From: Oscillospiraceae bacterium
Lineage (GTDB): Bacteria > Bacillota > Clostridia > Oscillospirales > Oscillospiraceae
Assembly: GCA_022795735.1 (NCBI GenBank)
Contig: JAAWHG010000014.1
Location: 1-53,422 of the forward strand
Reading direction: 5' to 3'
DNA length: 53,422 nucleotides
Positions 23,656 through 32,470 of the stretch are shown piece by piece (position 1 is the stretch's first letter; the number at the start of each line of letters is the position of its first letter). Both the position numbers and the translations under genes were made by a program. The notes under the pieces are model-generated. The model was given only the letters and a program-made list of their open reading frames with translations, was not told the DNA's origin and did no database searches.

Positions 23656-23688
23656 AGTCTAGCTTTTCCTCAAAAATAAGGATAGACT
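23656..23688. promoter_or_regulatory. Candidate operator in the divergent intergenic region
   Basis: AGTCTA (23656-23661) and TAGACT (23683-23688) form an inverted pair, with a TCCT...AGGA dyad inside. It lies between the operon promoter and the regulator gene, where a PucR-type protein would be expected to bind. Confidence 0.4.
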
Positions 23689-23710
23689 ATGGGGCATATA
23701 TGTCGAAAGG

Positions 23711-25255
23711 ATGGAGAACGTGTCACGAGGTTATCAGACCCTTCGCCAGCCAATCGGGGTGACCATGCAGGATATCGCCGACGAGCTGGACGAGCAACTG
23801 TGGGATTTTGACCATGCCGGGGAGGCAGAACTCCCCTTCCGGAGCTTCCGGGCATGGTCGGGAAGAGAGGCTCCCAAGCCTGGAATCGTGTATGTCCTGC
23901 GTGCGGACGCAGCGGACTTTCCGGTAGACAGGTTTCCCTACATCTGCTGCGGCGACAAGCCAGGGGCCGCCCCCCATATCTGCATTTTTGGACGGGGAAC
24001 GGTGGAGGTTCTGGATTTCCTGGCTATGCTCTTTGAACGGTTTCGGGAGCTGGAGGCCGATCTCAACTGGCTGCTGGGCCACGGCGGGGACCTGAACGAC
24101 CTCTGCCGGGTCGCGTTCGCCTTTTTGCAGAACCCGGTCTATATCCACGACAGTATGTTCACCCTGCTGGGACAGTCCAGCCGGGTAGAAGGGATGCTGG
24201 AGCTGGCCTACAGCGACAAGGACGGCAAATACTTCGTCCCCCTATGGCTGATCGAGGACTTCAAGTTCAGCGTGGGCTACGCCGACACCCTGCAACAGCA
24301 CCGCCCCGCCATCTGGGGCACCGACCAATATCCCTACCACATGCGCTCCCTCTACGTCAACATCTGGGACGCGGACTATTACCGCGCCCGCATTCTCATC
24401 AACGAGCTTCATATCCCCTTCCGGCCCGGCGACTACCGGCTGGCCAGCATTCTGGCCGACTACGCCCTTCTCTTCCTTCGCCGGGACGACCGGGGCGGGC
24501 GGCACGGTTCCCGCAATTATGAGGATACCGCCAAAACCCTGCTTTCAGGCCGTGAGGCCGACCCGCTGGAGCTGCGGGTCCTGCTGGCCACTATGGGCTG
24601 GGCCGCGAACGATACTTTTCTGCTGGTACGGTTACAATGTCAGGACAGCGATCTCCCGCTGAGCAGCTACAGCGTTTTGCGCGGCAGCTTGTCCACCGCT
24701 TTCCCCGGCGCGTTTGTGGTGCTCTACGAGCAGCGCCCATGTATGATCGTTGACCTGCGCACCGCCAAGACCACACCGGCCGCCTTTCGCTCGGCACTGG
24801 CCCCCTTTTTGCGGGATGGTCTGCTCTATGCGGGGGCCTCTGGCCTGACGGAGAATATCCGAGCTCTGGCAGCGGCGGCGGATCAGGCGGGTTTCGCGCT
24901 GGCGTGTGCCTTCCGGGAGCGGGGAGACCGGTGGTACATCTCCTTTGAGGACTGCGCGCTCGACTATCTGCTCTCCCATATCCATACACCTTTCCCGATT
25001 CAGATGCAGCTCTCCCCTGCCCTGGCGCAGCTTCGCCGCTATGACCAGGAGCACGGCAGTACGTACTTCGAGACACTGCGCAGCTATCTAAGTAATGAAC
25101 GCAGTGTCTCCCGGACGGCAGCGGCCCTGATTATTCATCGGACTACCCTGCTCTACCGTCTGGAAAAGATTACCGCACTCACCCGACTGAATTTGGACAG
25201 TGAGTCAACGAGGCTTTATCTTATGCTGTCCTACCGGCTCTTGGAGGAATCTTGA
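23711..25255 (+). CDS. PucR/CdaR-type transcriptional regulator
   Basis: 514 residues. The N-terminal half is a poorly conserved ligand-sensing region, the middle resembles the GGDEF-like domain of CdaR proteins, and the C-terminus ends in the PucR helix-turn-helix (LRSYLSNERSVSRTAAALIIHRTTLLYRLEKI, about 455-487). Such proteins sense small molecules and control adjacent catabolic operons, often as activators. It is transcribed divergently from the demethylase operon and is its likely regulator. The start is uncertain: ATG 23711 has AAAGG immediately before it, while GTG 23720 has a better-spaced GGAG. The 3' end overlaps the convergent HAD gene by 25 bp. Confidence 0.87.
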   Translation: MENVSRGYQTLRQPIGVTMQDIADELDEQLWDFDHAGEAELPFRSFRAWSGREAPKPGIVYVLRADAADFPVDRFPYICCGDKPGAAPHICIFGRGTVEVLDFLAMLFERFRELEADLNWLLGHGGDLNDLCRVAFAFLQNPVYIHDSMFTLLGQSSRVEGMLELAYSDKDGKYFVPLWLIEDFKFSVGYADTLQQHRPAIWGTDQYPYHMRSLYVNIWDADYYRARILINELHIPFRPGDYRLASILADYALLFLRRDDRGGRHGSRNYEDTAKTLLSGREADPLELRVLLATMGWAANDTFLLVRLQCQDSDLPLSSYSVLRGSLSTAFPGAFVVLYEQRPCMIVDLRTAKTTPAAFRSALAPFLRDGLLYAGASGLTENIRALAAAADQAGFALACAFRERGDRWYISFEDCALDYLLSHIHTPFPIQMQLSPALAQLRRYDQEHGSTYFETLRSYLSNERSVSRTAAALIIHRTTLLYRLEKITALTRLNLDSESTRLYLMLSYRLLEES

Positions 25256-25989
25256 GATTCCTCCCGAACGGGCAGGGATTCGGCCCACTCCAAAAAGCTG
25301 GTCAGCTCTCCCTGAGGGAAGCTGTCATAGGGGAGGTTGCCGGGATTGTAAAGATGGTCGGTCATCAGCAAAACCTCCATCCCCAGCTCCTGGGCACAGC
25401 CGTCCTCCCGCACGTCGTTGCCGATCATGACGCAGTCCTCGGGCCGTAGCGACAGCTTTTGCAGTACCTCGCGGTAATAGGCCAGGTTGGGCTTCGCGCT
25501 GTGGCTGTCCTCAAAGGTGGTCACCAGCGGGAAGCTGTCCGGATTAAGCCCCAGCCAGCGGAGGCGGGAATGGGTCGCGATTTTTGGGAACAGAGGGTTG
25601 GTGGCGATGGCAACCAGGTACCCCTTCTCCCGCAGGCATTCTACTAGGGCGCGGCTTTCGCCGGTGATTTGGCAGACCTCCCGGCAGGACTGGAAGCCGG
25701 TACGGTAGTATTCCAGAAAGCGCGGTTCGTTCTCGTAATATTCTATGCCGCTCTCGGCGGTGAATACCCCTGCAAAGGCCTCCCGGTTGGTTTGGGGCCC
25801 CGTATTTTTTATCATGGCCTTGGTCCCCGCCCAAATCGAGGCCACCAGACGGTCTGGCGGCAGTTCGGGAAAGGCGGCGCACAGACTCTTAAAATAGGCT
25901 CGTTCAAAATCCTCCATCTCCAACGGAAGCAGAGTGCCGTCCAGGTCAAACAGAATGGCGGGCCGGGCTTGGCTCATTGAAAGCTGCAT
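25231..25989 (-). CDS. HAD family hydrolase
   Basis: 252-residue haloacid-dehalogenase-type phosphatase. Motif I is FDLDGT (14-19, nucleophile Asp15 and acid Asp17), the Thr/Ser motif is AIATNP, and the Lys and last acidic motifs appear as SAKPNLAYY and CVMIGNDVREDG. A cap of about 80 residues sits between motifs I and II, as in subfamily I enzymes. The substrate is not predictable. AGGAGG precedes the ATG. The 3' end overlaps the convergent PucR gene by 25 bp, so the two transcripts have complementary tails. Confidence 0.9.
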   Translation of the reverse strand: MQLSMSQARPAILFDLDGTLLPLEMEDFERAYFKSLCAAFPELPPDRLVASIWAGTKAMIKNTGPQTNREAFAGVFTAESGIEYYENEPRFLEYYRTGFQSCREVCQITGESRALVECLREKGYLVAIATNPLFPKIATHSRLRWLGLNPDSFPLVTTFEDSHSAKPNLAYYREVLQKLSLRPEDCVMIGNDVREDGCAQELGMEVLLMTDHLYNPGNLPYDSFPQGELTSFLEWAESLPVREESQDSSKSR

Positions 25990-26085
25990 AGAAGCTCCTC
26001 CTTAGTTACTATGTTCTTTTTCTATTTTGCCAGACACGGGGCTGAATTGCAAGCGTTCCGGAATTGCAATTGGTGAAAAAACCTT

Positions 26086-26130
26086 GAAAAGGCGGTTCAC
26101 CCACGCGAAAGCGCGAGTAAACCGCCTTTT
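26086..26130. terminator. Bidirectional terminator after spoIIP
   Basis: AAAAGGCGGTTnAC pairs with GTnAACCGCCTTTT, giving a long stem with a GC-rich inner hairpin and A/T runs on both sides. It ends the minus-strand spoIIP unit. Confidence 0.85.
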
Positions 26131-26143
26131 GGCTCTTTTTATC

Positions 26144-27301
26144 CTATACGCCCTCAATCAGATCGGCCAACCCCTCCCCCAAAAGCCGCGCAGACACAAG
26201 GGCCTGTTTCAGCGTGTTCCCCGAGGCCCCGACCTCCACAAGCAAAGACCCCGCCGTCGCGTGCTGGTTAAACCGCTCGGTCCGCAGGTCGATGTGACGG
26301 CACAGTCCAGGCCAGGAGCGTTCCATGACAGCCTGTAGCTTGAGGGCCCAACTGAGATTGTCCCGCCAGTTGGGGTGGTACAGCCCGCCCTCGTCGGTGC
26401 CTACCACCAGCATGAGCTGAGCTATCGGCTCACCGTTGACTTCAGCTGTACGGGTTATGGGCTGGCCGTCCGCATCAGCTGCCGCGTCGCGGTGAACGTC
26501 GATCACCATTTGAATCGTGGGATGGGCGGCAAGCTGCGCCTCAATCCGCTCCAGTGTGGTTCCATAGGCTCCGTTGAAGCTGGGATAGTCGTTGATTGAG
26601 GTGTCGTGGATGACGCCGATTCCCCGGGACTCCAGGACCTCGGCCAGCTCGTCCCCTACCCGCACGACCGAATAGGCGGGGTCCATGCTCCGGGCCGTAT
26701 CGTCTTCGTCGTATTCCCAGCCCGGTTCCTGGGCGTAGGCCTCGCAGGTGTGGGTGTGGACGATCAGAACGGTTGGCCCATCCTGCTGGAAGTTCAGCTT
26801 GACCGGCTGTTGCAGCAGCGCCAGCTTGTCTGTCTCGTAGCTGCACCGGCCCGCTATGGTAATGTTGGCGGCGTCCTCCTCCGTGAAGGTCAGCGCCGGG
26901 CGTTCCGGCTCCGGGGCCGGGTCGGGTTCTGGTTCCGGCTGCGGCGCAGGCTCTGGGGTGGGTTCCGGCGCAGGCTGTGGTTCCGGTTCCGGGGTGGGCT
27001 GCGGTTCGGATTCCGGCTCCGGGTCTGGCGCGGGCACCGGGTCGGGCGCCGGCAACGGTTCCAATACAGGCTCCGCCCCCTCCGGCTCCGGCGCGGGCGG
27101 TTCTTCAGGCTCAGGCAATGGGAGGGCCTGTCCCAGCTCTAAATAAAACAAAAAGCTTGCGGCCTTTGGTGTGGCAAGCGCTTGCCGGATGGCGTTCTGC
27201 GCCCGGAAATCCGCCCCTGTGTGGGTCAGCAGCCGTATCAGCAGCGCCACACTGACCATCAGCAGCGACAGGCGTTCAATTTTTCCTTTGTACTCGCTCA
27301 T
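26144..27301 (-). CDS. spoIIP: Stage II sporulation protein P (SpoIIP)
   Basis: About 385 residues. SpoIIP is the membrane-anchored amidase and endopeptidase that thins septal peptidoglycan so that the mother cell can engulf the forespore. The N-terminus has one transmembrane helix (about 12-27), followed by a roughly 75-residue linker made of Pro/Glu/Ala/Gln repeats. The catalytic domain shows [42 protein letters not shown] and [22 protein letters not shown], with the histidines and glutamate expected for zinc-dependent amidase activity. ATG 27301 has GGAGGGG before it; the in-frame start at 27319 does not. This is good evidence for a spore-former. Confidence 0.93.
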   Translation of the reverse strand: MSEYKGKIERLSLLMVSVALLIRLLTHTGADFRAQNAIRQALATPKAASFLFYLELGQALPLPEPEEPPAPEPEGAEPVLEPLPAPDPVPAPDPEPESEPQPTPEPEPQPAPEPTPEPAPQPEPEPDPAPEPERPALTFTEEDAANITIAGRCSYETDKLALLQQPVKLNFQQDGPTVLIVHTHTCEAYAQEPGWEYDEDDTARSMDPAYSVVRVGDELAEVLESRGIGVIHDTSINDYPSFNGAYGTTLERIEAQLAAHPTIQMVIDVHRDAAADADGQPITRTAEVNGEPIAQLMLVVGTDEGGLYHPNWRDNLSWALKLQAVMERSWPGLCRHIDLRTERFNQHATAGSLLVEVGASGNTLKQALVSARLLGEGLADLIEGV

Positions 27302-27461
27302 GTGATCCCCTCCCGTCACAGCCTATGCGCGGAACGTCCGGTCTATGACCAACCGAGATTTTTCTTTACTTTTGCGGTGTTTTGTCCTATCATAGAAAAA
27401 GACATAATGGCGGGATTTTCCTGCCTGAGAGAATTATTACGATAAAAGGAGCAAAATACAA

Positions 27462-28811
27462 ATGAGCAATGTAATCTTTGACCCCTCCAAAGCCGCCCAA
27501 TTTATCCACCCCGACGAGACCGCCCTGCTCAAAACCATGGCCCTCGCCGCCAGAGATACCCTGTGCGCGCGGAACGGCGCGGGCAGTGGTTTTCTTGGCT
27601 GGATTGACCTGCCGGTAAACTATGACAAGGAGGAATTCGCCCGGATTGAAAAAGCCGCCGCCAAAATCCAGGCCGACTCCGAAGTGCTGGTGGTCATCGG
27701 CATCGGCGGCTCCTATCTGGGAGCCCGCGCCGCAGTGGAGTTTCTGCGGCACAGCTTCTACAACACCGTCTCCAAAGAGGTCCGCAAGACTCCGGAGATT
27801 TACTTCGCGGGCAACAGCATTTCCACCCGTTACCTTCAGGACCTGCTGGATGTGATCGGCGAGCGGGATTTCTCGGTCAACGTCATCTCCAAGTCGGGTA
27901 CCACCACCGAACCGGCCATCGCTTTCCGCGTTTTTAAGGAAAAGCTGGAGCGGAAGTATGGCAAGGAAGCAGCCGCCAAGCGGATTTACGCCACAACCGA
28001 CAGGTCGCGCGGTGCGCTCAAAAATCTGGCCGACGGCGAGGGCTATGAAACCTTCGTCGTGCCCGACGACGTGGGCGGCCGCTTTTCAGTTCTGACCGCC
28101 GTGGGCCTGCTGCCCATCGCCGTGAGCGGCGCAAACATCAGCAAGCTGATGGAGGGCGCCGCGCAGGGCCGTGAAAAAGCCCTCAACGCTCCCTATGAGG
28201 ACAACGACGCCCTGCAATACGCCGTGGTCCGCAATCTGCTGCTGCGCAAAGGCAAGGGCACCGAGATTCTTGCCAACTATGAGCCCAGCCTGCACTATGT
28301 CTCCGAGTGGTGGAAGCAGCTTTACGGTGAATCAGAGGGCAAGGACGGCAAGGGCATTTTCCCGGCGTCGGTCGATCTGACCACTGATCTCCATTCCATG
28401 GGGCAATTCATTCAGGACGGGGCGCGGACCCTCTTTGAAACCGTGCTCTCGGTGGAGGCGTGCGACCGCCCGGCGGTCGTCATGAACGAAGAACCGTCTG
28501 ACCTGGACGGACTGAACTATCTGGCCGGTAAGGATATGGATTTCGTAAATAAAAACGCCATGAACGGCACCATCCTGGCCCACACCGACGGCGGCGTTCC
28601 GGTGCTCCAGGTCAAGATTCCCGGGCAGGATGAGACTTCGTTGGGTCAACTGTTCTACTTCTTCGAGTTTGCCTGCGGTATCAGCGGTTACCTGCTGGGG
28701 GTCAATCCCTTTAATCAGCCAGGTGTGGAGAGCTACAAGAAAAACATGTTCGCCCTGCTGGGCAAGCCCGGTTACGAGGCCGAACGCGAGGCCCTGTTGA
28801 AGCGGCTTTGA
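27462..28811 (+). CDS. pgi: Glucose-6-phosphate isomerase
   Basis: 449 residues, the short Firmicute form of the glycolytic isomerase that interconverts glucose-6-phosphate and fructose-6-phosphate. Signature stretches are [36 protein letters not shown] (phosphate-binding SxSGTTxE) and [16 protein letters not shown] with the active-site lysine. AAAAGGAGC precedes the ATG. A weak promoter candidate (TTGTCC, 17 bp, TAATGG) lies about 55 bp upstream. It is followed 15 bp later by a nitroreductase-like gene. Confidence 0.97.
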   Translation: MSNVIFDPSKAAQFIHPDETALLKTMALAARDTLCARNGAGSGFLGWIDLPVNYDKEEFARIEKAAAKIQADSEVLVVIGIGGSYLGARAAVEFLRHSFYNTVSKEVRKTPEIYFAGNSISTRYLQDLLDVIGERDFSVNVISKSGTTTEPAIAFRVFKEKLERKYGKEAAAKRIYATTDRSRGALKNLADGEGYETFVVPDDVGGRFSVLTAVGLLPIAVSGANISKLMEGAAQGREKALNAPYEDNDALQYAVVRNLLLRKGKGTEILANYEPSLHYVSEWWKQLYGESEGKDGKGIFPASVDLTTDLHSMGQFIQDGARTLFETVLSVEACDRPAVVMNEEPSDLDGLNYLAGKDMDFVNKNAMNGTILAHTDGGVPVLQVKIPGQDETSLGQLFYFFEFACGISGYLLGVNPFNQPGVESYKKNMFALLGKPGYEAEREALLKRL

Positions 28812-28826
28812 GTTGAGGGCATCGCC

Positions 28827-29339
28827 ATGGAGTTTAAGGAACTGATTCGACATCGGTATTCCTGTAAGAAGTACGACGGCCGTCAGGTTCCGCAGGAAAA
28901 ACTGGACGCTATTTTGGAAGCCGGGCGGTTGGCCCCAACCGCCAAAAACCTCCAGGAACAAATTGTCTATGTGATTCAATCCCCCGACGGCCTCGCCAAG
29001 ATTGACAAGGCCACCCCCTGCCGTTACGGCGCGCCCACCGTGCTGGCGGTCGCTTTCAACCGGGAAAACGTGTTTACCTATCCCGGCGGCAAGCGGGACT
29101 CCGGCGTCGAGGACGCCGCCATTGTGGCGACCCATCTGATGCTGGCCGCCGCAGACGAGGGGGTGGACAGCTGCTGGCTGAACTTCTTCGACCCGGAGCT
29201 CTTGAAACAGGATTTGGGTCTGCCGGAAAACGAGGACATTCTGATGCTGCTGGACTTGGGTTACGCCGCTCCCGACGCCGGCCCGCTGCCCAACCACAGC
29301 TCGCGCAAGCCCCTCAGTGAGACCGTGCGCAGGCTTTAG
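28827..29339 (+). CDS. Nitroreductase family protein
   Basis: 170-residue FMN-binding nitroreductase. The N-terminal RHRYSCKKYDGRQVPQEKLDAILEAGRLAPTAKNLQ is the usual FMN phosphate-binding start, and EDAAIVATHLMLAAADEGVDSCWLNFF is the second family block. These dimeric enzymes reduce nitro groups, quinones or other acceptors with NAD(P)H; the physiological substrate is unknown. Short for the family but within range. It lies between pgi and the SLH gene in the same direction with short gaps, so it may be co-transcribed. Confidence 0.92.
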   Translation: MEFKELIRHRYSCKKYDGRQVPQEKLDAILEAGRLAPTAKNLQEQIVYVIQSPDGLAKIDKATPCRYGAPTVLAVAFNRENVFTYPGGKRDSGVEDAAIVATHLMLAAADEGVDSCWLNFFDPELLKQDLGLPENEDILMLLDLGYAAPDAGPLPNHSSRKPLSETVRRL

Positions 29340-29349
29340 GAGGCAAGCG

Positions 29350-29940
29350 ATGAAATCCATCCGGACCCTTTTCGCCCTGCTGTCCTGCGCGGCTCTGCTG
29401 TGTACGGCCTCTCTGGCGGCGGGGAACACCTTTCTGGACGTTCCAAACGGCGCGGCATATGCCAAAGCGGTGGACTGGTGTGTCGCCCACAAGCTGATGA
29501 ACGGCGTAGGCGGGGGGCGCTTTGACCCGAACGGCACGCTGGACCGCCGGACGCTGGCTACCGTTCTCTACCGCGCCGCTGGGGAACCGGCCATCACCAC
29601 CACGCCGGACTGTACTGACGTCCGCGCGGGACAATGGTATTCCGAAGGGGTGGCCTGGGCGTTGGAAAAGGGCATCCTTCAAGGTTACGGCGGCAACCGG
29701 TTCGGCCCCGAGGACGCGGTTACCAAGGTGCAGCTGGCCGTCATTTTTCAGCGCTATGACGGCGAGGAACCCGTTTGGCCCGGCGACCCGACCGGAGCCG
29801 CGGCAACCCGTTCGGAGGTCGCCGAAACCCTAATGGCTCATCTGGTTCACAGATTGGCCGAGCCCGTCGTACCGGACGGGTCCGCCGCTCCGTCGGAACC
29901 GGCTTTCCCATCGCAGGACGACGAAACGCCGGGGGACTGA
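29350..29940 (+). CDS. Secreted S-layer homology (SLH) domain protein
   Basis: 196 residues. A signal peptide (MKSIRTLFALLSCAALLCTASLAAG) is followed by two SLH modules (about 27-80 and 88-140; NTFLDVPNGAAYAKAVDWCVAHKLMNGVGGGRFDPNGTLDRR and CTDVRAGQWYSEGVAWALEKGILQGYGGNRFGPEDAVTK), then a short Pro/Ser/Glu tail. SLH domains bind pyruvylated wall polymers, so it should sit at the cell surface. No enzymatic domain is present. GGAGG lies 7 bp before the ATG. The start at 29350 is chosen because it gives a signal peptide. Confidence 0.88.
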   Translation: MKSIRTLFALLSCAALLCTASLAAGNTFLDVPNGAAYAKAVDWCVAHKLMNGVGGGRFDPNGTLDRRTLATVLYRAAGEPAITTTPDCTDVRAGQWYSEGVAWALEKGILQGYGGNRFGPEDAVTKVQLAVIFQRYDGEEPVWPGDPTGAAATRSEVAETLMAHLVHRLAEPVVPDGSAAPSEPAFPSQDDETPGD

Positions 29941-29966
29941 ATCCATAGCGGACACAGCTTTTTTGT

Positions 29967-30008
29967 AAAAAACCGCCACGTGCCCTGTTTGGGACCGTGG
30001 CGGTTTTC
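29967..30008. terminator. Bidirectional terminator between SLH and carboxypeptidase genes
   Basis: AAAACCGCCACG pairs with CGTGGCGGTTTT around a loop of about 15 nt, with A/T runs on both sides. It serves the two convergent genes. Confidence 0.88.
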
Positions 30009-30018
30009 TATACTGCGG

Positions 30019-31167
30019 TCACATGCCCAGGCAGGCGTTCCGCAGGATTTTGGCCGTCAGCTGCCACCAGCTCAACCGTTCAACCCGCTCGGGCGCTACA
30101 ATGGGAATGGAGGCCACCACCTGGTCTCCCGCCCGGACGGTCAGGCTGCCCAGCCGCTGCCCCTTCTCCACCGGAGCGGTTACCGTTTCCTCCAGCTCGA
30201 TCTCGGTGACCAGGCTGCTTTGCAGCCGCTTCTCCAACAGCACCGGTTCCGTCTCGCGCAGCACGGGGAAAATGACCGGTTCCTCCCCCAGCTTCACCTG
30301 TACCTGCCCCAACTCGGACGGCGGCTCAGGCATCGCCAGCGCATAGGTCGCGAAGCCGTAGTCCAGCAGCGTTTTGGCCGACTCGAAGCGGTCCGCCGAG
30401 CTGGCGCAGTGCAGCACCACGGCGATCAGCTCCATGCCGTCCCGTTCCGCCGTAGCCGAGAGACAGTGACCCGCCGCCTGGGTAAAGCCGGTTTTTAATC
30501 CGGTGGTCCCGTTGTAAAACCGTACCAGCTTGTTGGTGTTGGACAGGCCGAATTTTCCGCCCCGCACCGTGTCCATCCAGATGGCCGTATACTTCCGGAT
30601 GGCGTCGTGCTTCAACAGCTCCCGCGACATGAGGGCGATGTCATAGGCCGTGGTCAGGTGTTCCTCCGCCTCCGGCGCGTCGTCCAGACCGGTGCAGTTG
30701 ACGAAGTGGGTGTCGTTCATCCCCAGCTCGGCGGCTCGTTCGTTCATCCGCTGGACGAACACCGGCTCACTTCCCGCCACCGCCTCCGCCAGGGCGGTGG
30801 CGCAGTCGTTGGCCGACGAGACCACCACCGATTTGAGCATCTCATCCATGCTCATCTGTTCGCCTTCCTCCAGGTAAACCTGGCTGCCTCCCTTGGCCAC
30901 CGCGTTTTGGGAGGCGGTAATGGTGTCATCCCAGCTGAGTTGCCCCCGGTCCAAAGCCTCCATCACCAACAGCAGGGTCATGATCTTGGTGACGCTGGCG
31001 GGCCGCAGGCGCGCATGGCTGTCCTTCTCATAGAGAACCTGCCCGGTCGCCGCATCCATCAGTACGACGGAGGGGGCGGGCACCTCCAGCTCGACCGCCC
31101 GGCCCGTCGGCAGGATGCCCGCGAGAAGGCAGAGAGACAATAAAAAAGCGAAAACACGTTTGCGCAT
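30019..31167 (-). CDS. D-alanyl-D-alanine carboxypeptidase (DacF-like)
   Basis: 382-residue penicillin-binding protein of the S11 carboxypeptidase family, trimming peptidoglycan side chains outside the membrane. A signal peptide covers about residues 1-24. The active-site motifs are SVTK (58-61), SAN (118-120) and KTG (225-227). The C-terminal region is the beta-rich domain of DacA/DacF (LGEEPVIFPVLRETEPVLLEKRL...VEKGQRLGSLTVR). In sporulating Clostridia DacF helps shape the spore cortex; here it could equally be vegetative. The ATG at 31167 is preferred to 31185, which has no ribosome binding site. Confidence 0.93.
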   Translation of the reverse strand: MRKRVFAFLLSLCLLAGILPTGRAVELEVPAPSVVLMDAATGQVLYEKDSHARLRPASVTKIMTLLLVMEALDRGQLSWDDTITASQNAVAKGGSQVYLEEGEQMSMDEMLKSVVVSSANDCATALAEAVAGSEPVFVQRMNERAAELGMNDTHFVNCTGLDDAPEAEEHLTTAYDIALMSRELLKHDAIRKYTAIWMDTVRGGKFGLSNTNKLVRFYNGTTGLKTGFTQAAGHCLSATAERDGMELIAVVLHCASSADRFESAKTLLDYGFATYALAMPEPPSELGQVQVKLGEEPVIFPVLRETEPVLLEKRLQSSLVTEIELEETVTAPVEKGQRLGSLTVRAGDQVVASIPIVAPERVERLSWWQLTAKILRNACLGM

Positions 31168-31296
31168 TCCGATCCGTCCTTCCATACGATTTGGTACAAC
31201 CTATGACGGCGTGATGATTGATTATGCACAAAAACGGGCATTCTTCCCTAAAAGAGGCTGCCGCCAAAGCCAGCAGCTTCAAAGGGAGGACGCATA

Positions 31297-31725
31297 ATGC
31301 TTGTGAAAGATCTGATGACCCCTGACCCGCTGACCATCTCGCCCGAAGCGCCGGTCTCGGCCGCGGCAAGGCTGCTCAGCCGGTACAATTTGGGTGTGCT
31401 TCCAGTGGCTGGAAACGGAAAGCAGCTATGCGGCGTACTGACCGACCGGGACATCGTTCTGCGTTGCGTCGCCGCCGAAAAGGCCCCGGAAAAGACAACC
31501 GTTCGGGAGATCATGACCCGCCGCGTTCTGTCTGCCGCCCCCGGCGACGAGCTGGAAAAGGCGGCGCAACTGATGGCCCAGGAACAGGTTCGCCGCCTGC
31601 CGGTAACCGACGGCGGGCGTTTGGTGGGGCTGCTCTCCCTTGGCGATTTCTCGGCCAACCGGGAATTTGCCATGGAAGCCTCCGCCTGTCTCGCCGAAAT
31701 CTGCCGGAATTTCATTCAGCGCTGA
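31297..31725 (+). CDS. CBS-domain pair protein
   Basis: 142 residues made of two CBS motifs (about 7-60 and 72-125; LMTPDPLTISPEAPVSAAARLL...GVLTDRDIVLR and IMTRRVLSAAPGDELEKAAQLM...LVGLLSLGDFS). CBS pairs bind adenosyl ligands such as AMP, ATP or SAM and regulate partner proteins. No other domain is attached. AGGGAGG lies before the ATG and a strong terminator follows, so it is a single-gene unit. Confidence 0.9.
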   Translation: MLVKDLMTPDPLTISPEAPVSAAARLLSRYNLGVLPVAGNGKQLCGVLTDRDIVLRCVAAEKAPEKTTVREIMTRRVLSAAPGDELEKAAQLMAQEQVRRLPVTDGGRLVGLLSLGDFSANREFAMEASACLAEICRNFIQR

Positions 31726-31740
31726 TTGTCTCTTGCTGTC

Positions 31741-31768
31741 AGGGCCCCCGTCGCGGGGCCCTTTTTGT
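31741..31768 (+). terminator. Terminator after the first CBS gene
   Basis: AGGGCCCC pairs with GGGGCCCT around a short CGTCGC loop and is followed by TTTTTGTG. Confidence 0.88.
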
Positions 31769-31880
31769 GTTAAATAAGCAAAATGTTCGTTCAAATTCCC
31801 GGCGATTTTGGCAACTCAGACAATTCGTGGACGGACAAAAAATTTTCCGTCAGAATTTTGGAAAAGTTCACATTTTATCA

Positions 31881-31909
31881 TTGAATTTTCCGGCGATTTC
31901 CGCTAGAAT
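31881..31909 (+). promoter_or_regulatory. Promoter of trmL-pgk-tpiA
   Basis: TTGAAT (31881-31886), 17-bp spacer, TAGAAT (31904-31909), 40 bp before the trmL start codon. Confidence 0.65.
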
Positions 31910-31948
31910 ATAGCGGTATCACGGAACGAGGAGTAAAAGAACAGTCAC

Positions 31949-32443
31949 ATGCTGCACATCGTATTGGTGGAGCCGGAAATCCCAATGAATACCGGCAACA
32001 TTGCCAGAACCTGTGCGGCCACCGGGAGCGTCCTACACCTCATCGAGCCTTTGGGCTTCGATATCTCCGACAAGGCGGTCAAGCGGGCCGGACTGGACTA
32101 CTGGCATCTGGTGGACGTGCGCACTTACAAGAGCCTGGACGACTTCTTCGCCCACAATCAGGTCGGCCAGATGTTCCTCCTGAGCACCAAAGCGCCCCGG
32201 AGCTACGCCGAGGCAAGCTTCAGCGAGGATTGCTTCCTGTTCTTCGGCAAGGAGACCAAGGGATTGCCCGAAGATTTCTTGCGCGTACACCGGGATCATT
32301 GCCTGCGCATCCCCATCCGGGCCGAGGCCCGGAGCCTGAATCTCGCGAACGCCGTTGCCATTGTCGCCTTTGAGGCGCTCCGGCAGCAAGGCTTCCCACA
32401 CCTTTCCCGGCAGGGAAAAATGACGGAATGGAACGATTCATAA
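31949..32443 (+). CDS. trmL: tRNA (cytidine/uridine-34 2'-O)-methyltransferase
   Basis: 164-residue SPOUT (trefoil-knot) methyltransferase that methylates the wobble base ribose of tRNA-Leu with SAM. Family motifs are the start MLHIVLVEPEIPMNTGNIARTCAATG, the middle LFFGKETKGLP and the knot IPIRAEARSLNLANAVAIVAFEALRQ. Length is typical of TrmL/YibK. A ribosome binding site GAGGAG is present, with a long spacing of about 14 bp. It precedes pgk by 27 bp and probably shares its transcript. Confidence 0.93.
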   Translation: MLHIVLVEPEIPMNTGNIARTCAATGSVLHLIEPLGFDISDKAVKRAGLDYWHLVDVRTYKSLDDFFAHNQVGQMFLLSTKAPRSYAEASFSEDCFLFFGKETKGLPEDFLRVHRDHCLRIPIRAEARSLNLANAVAIVAFEALRQQGFPHLSRQGKMTEWNDS

Positions 32444-32470
32444 AATATTATATCTGGAGGGTTATTGTTT

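Noticed and set aside
26856-27146. Tandem repeat DNA or a Gly/Ser-rich plus-strand protein
   Set aside because: Explained by the Pro/Glu codons of the SpoIIP linker read on the opposite strand.
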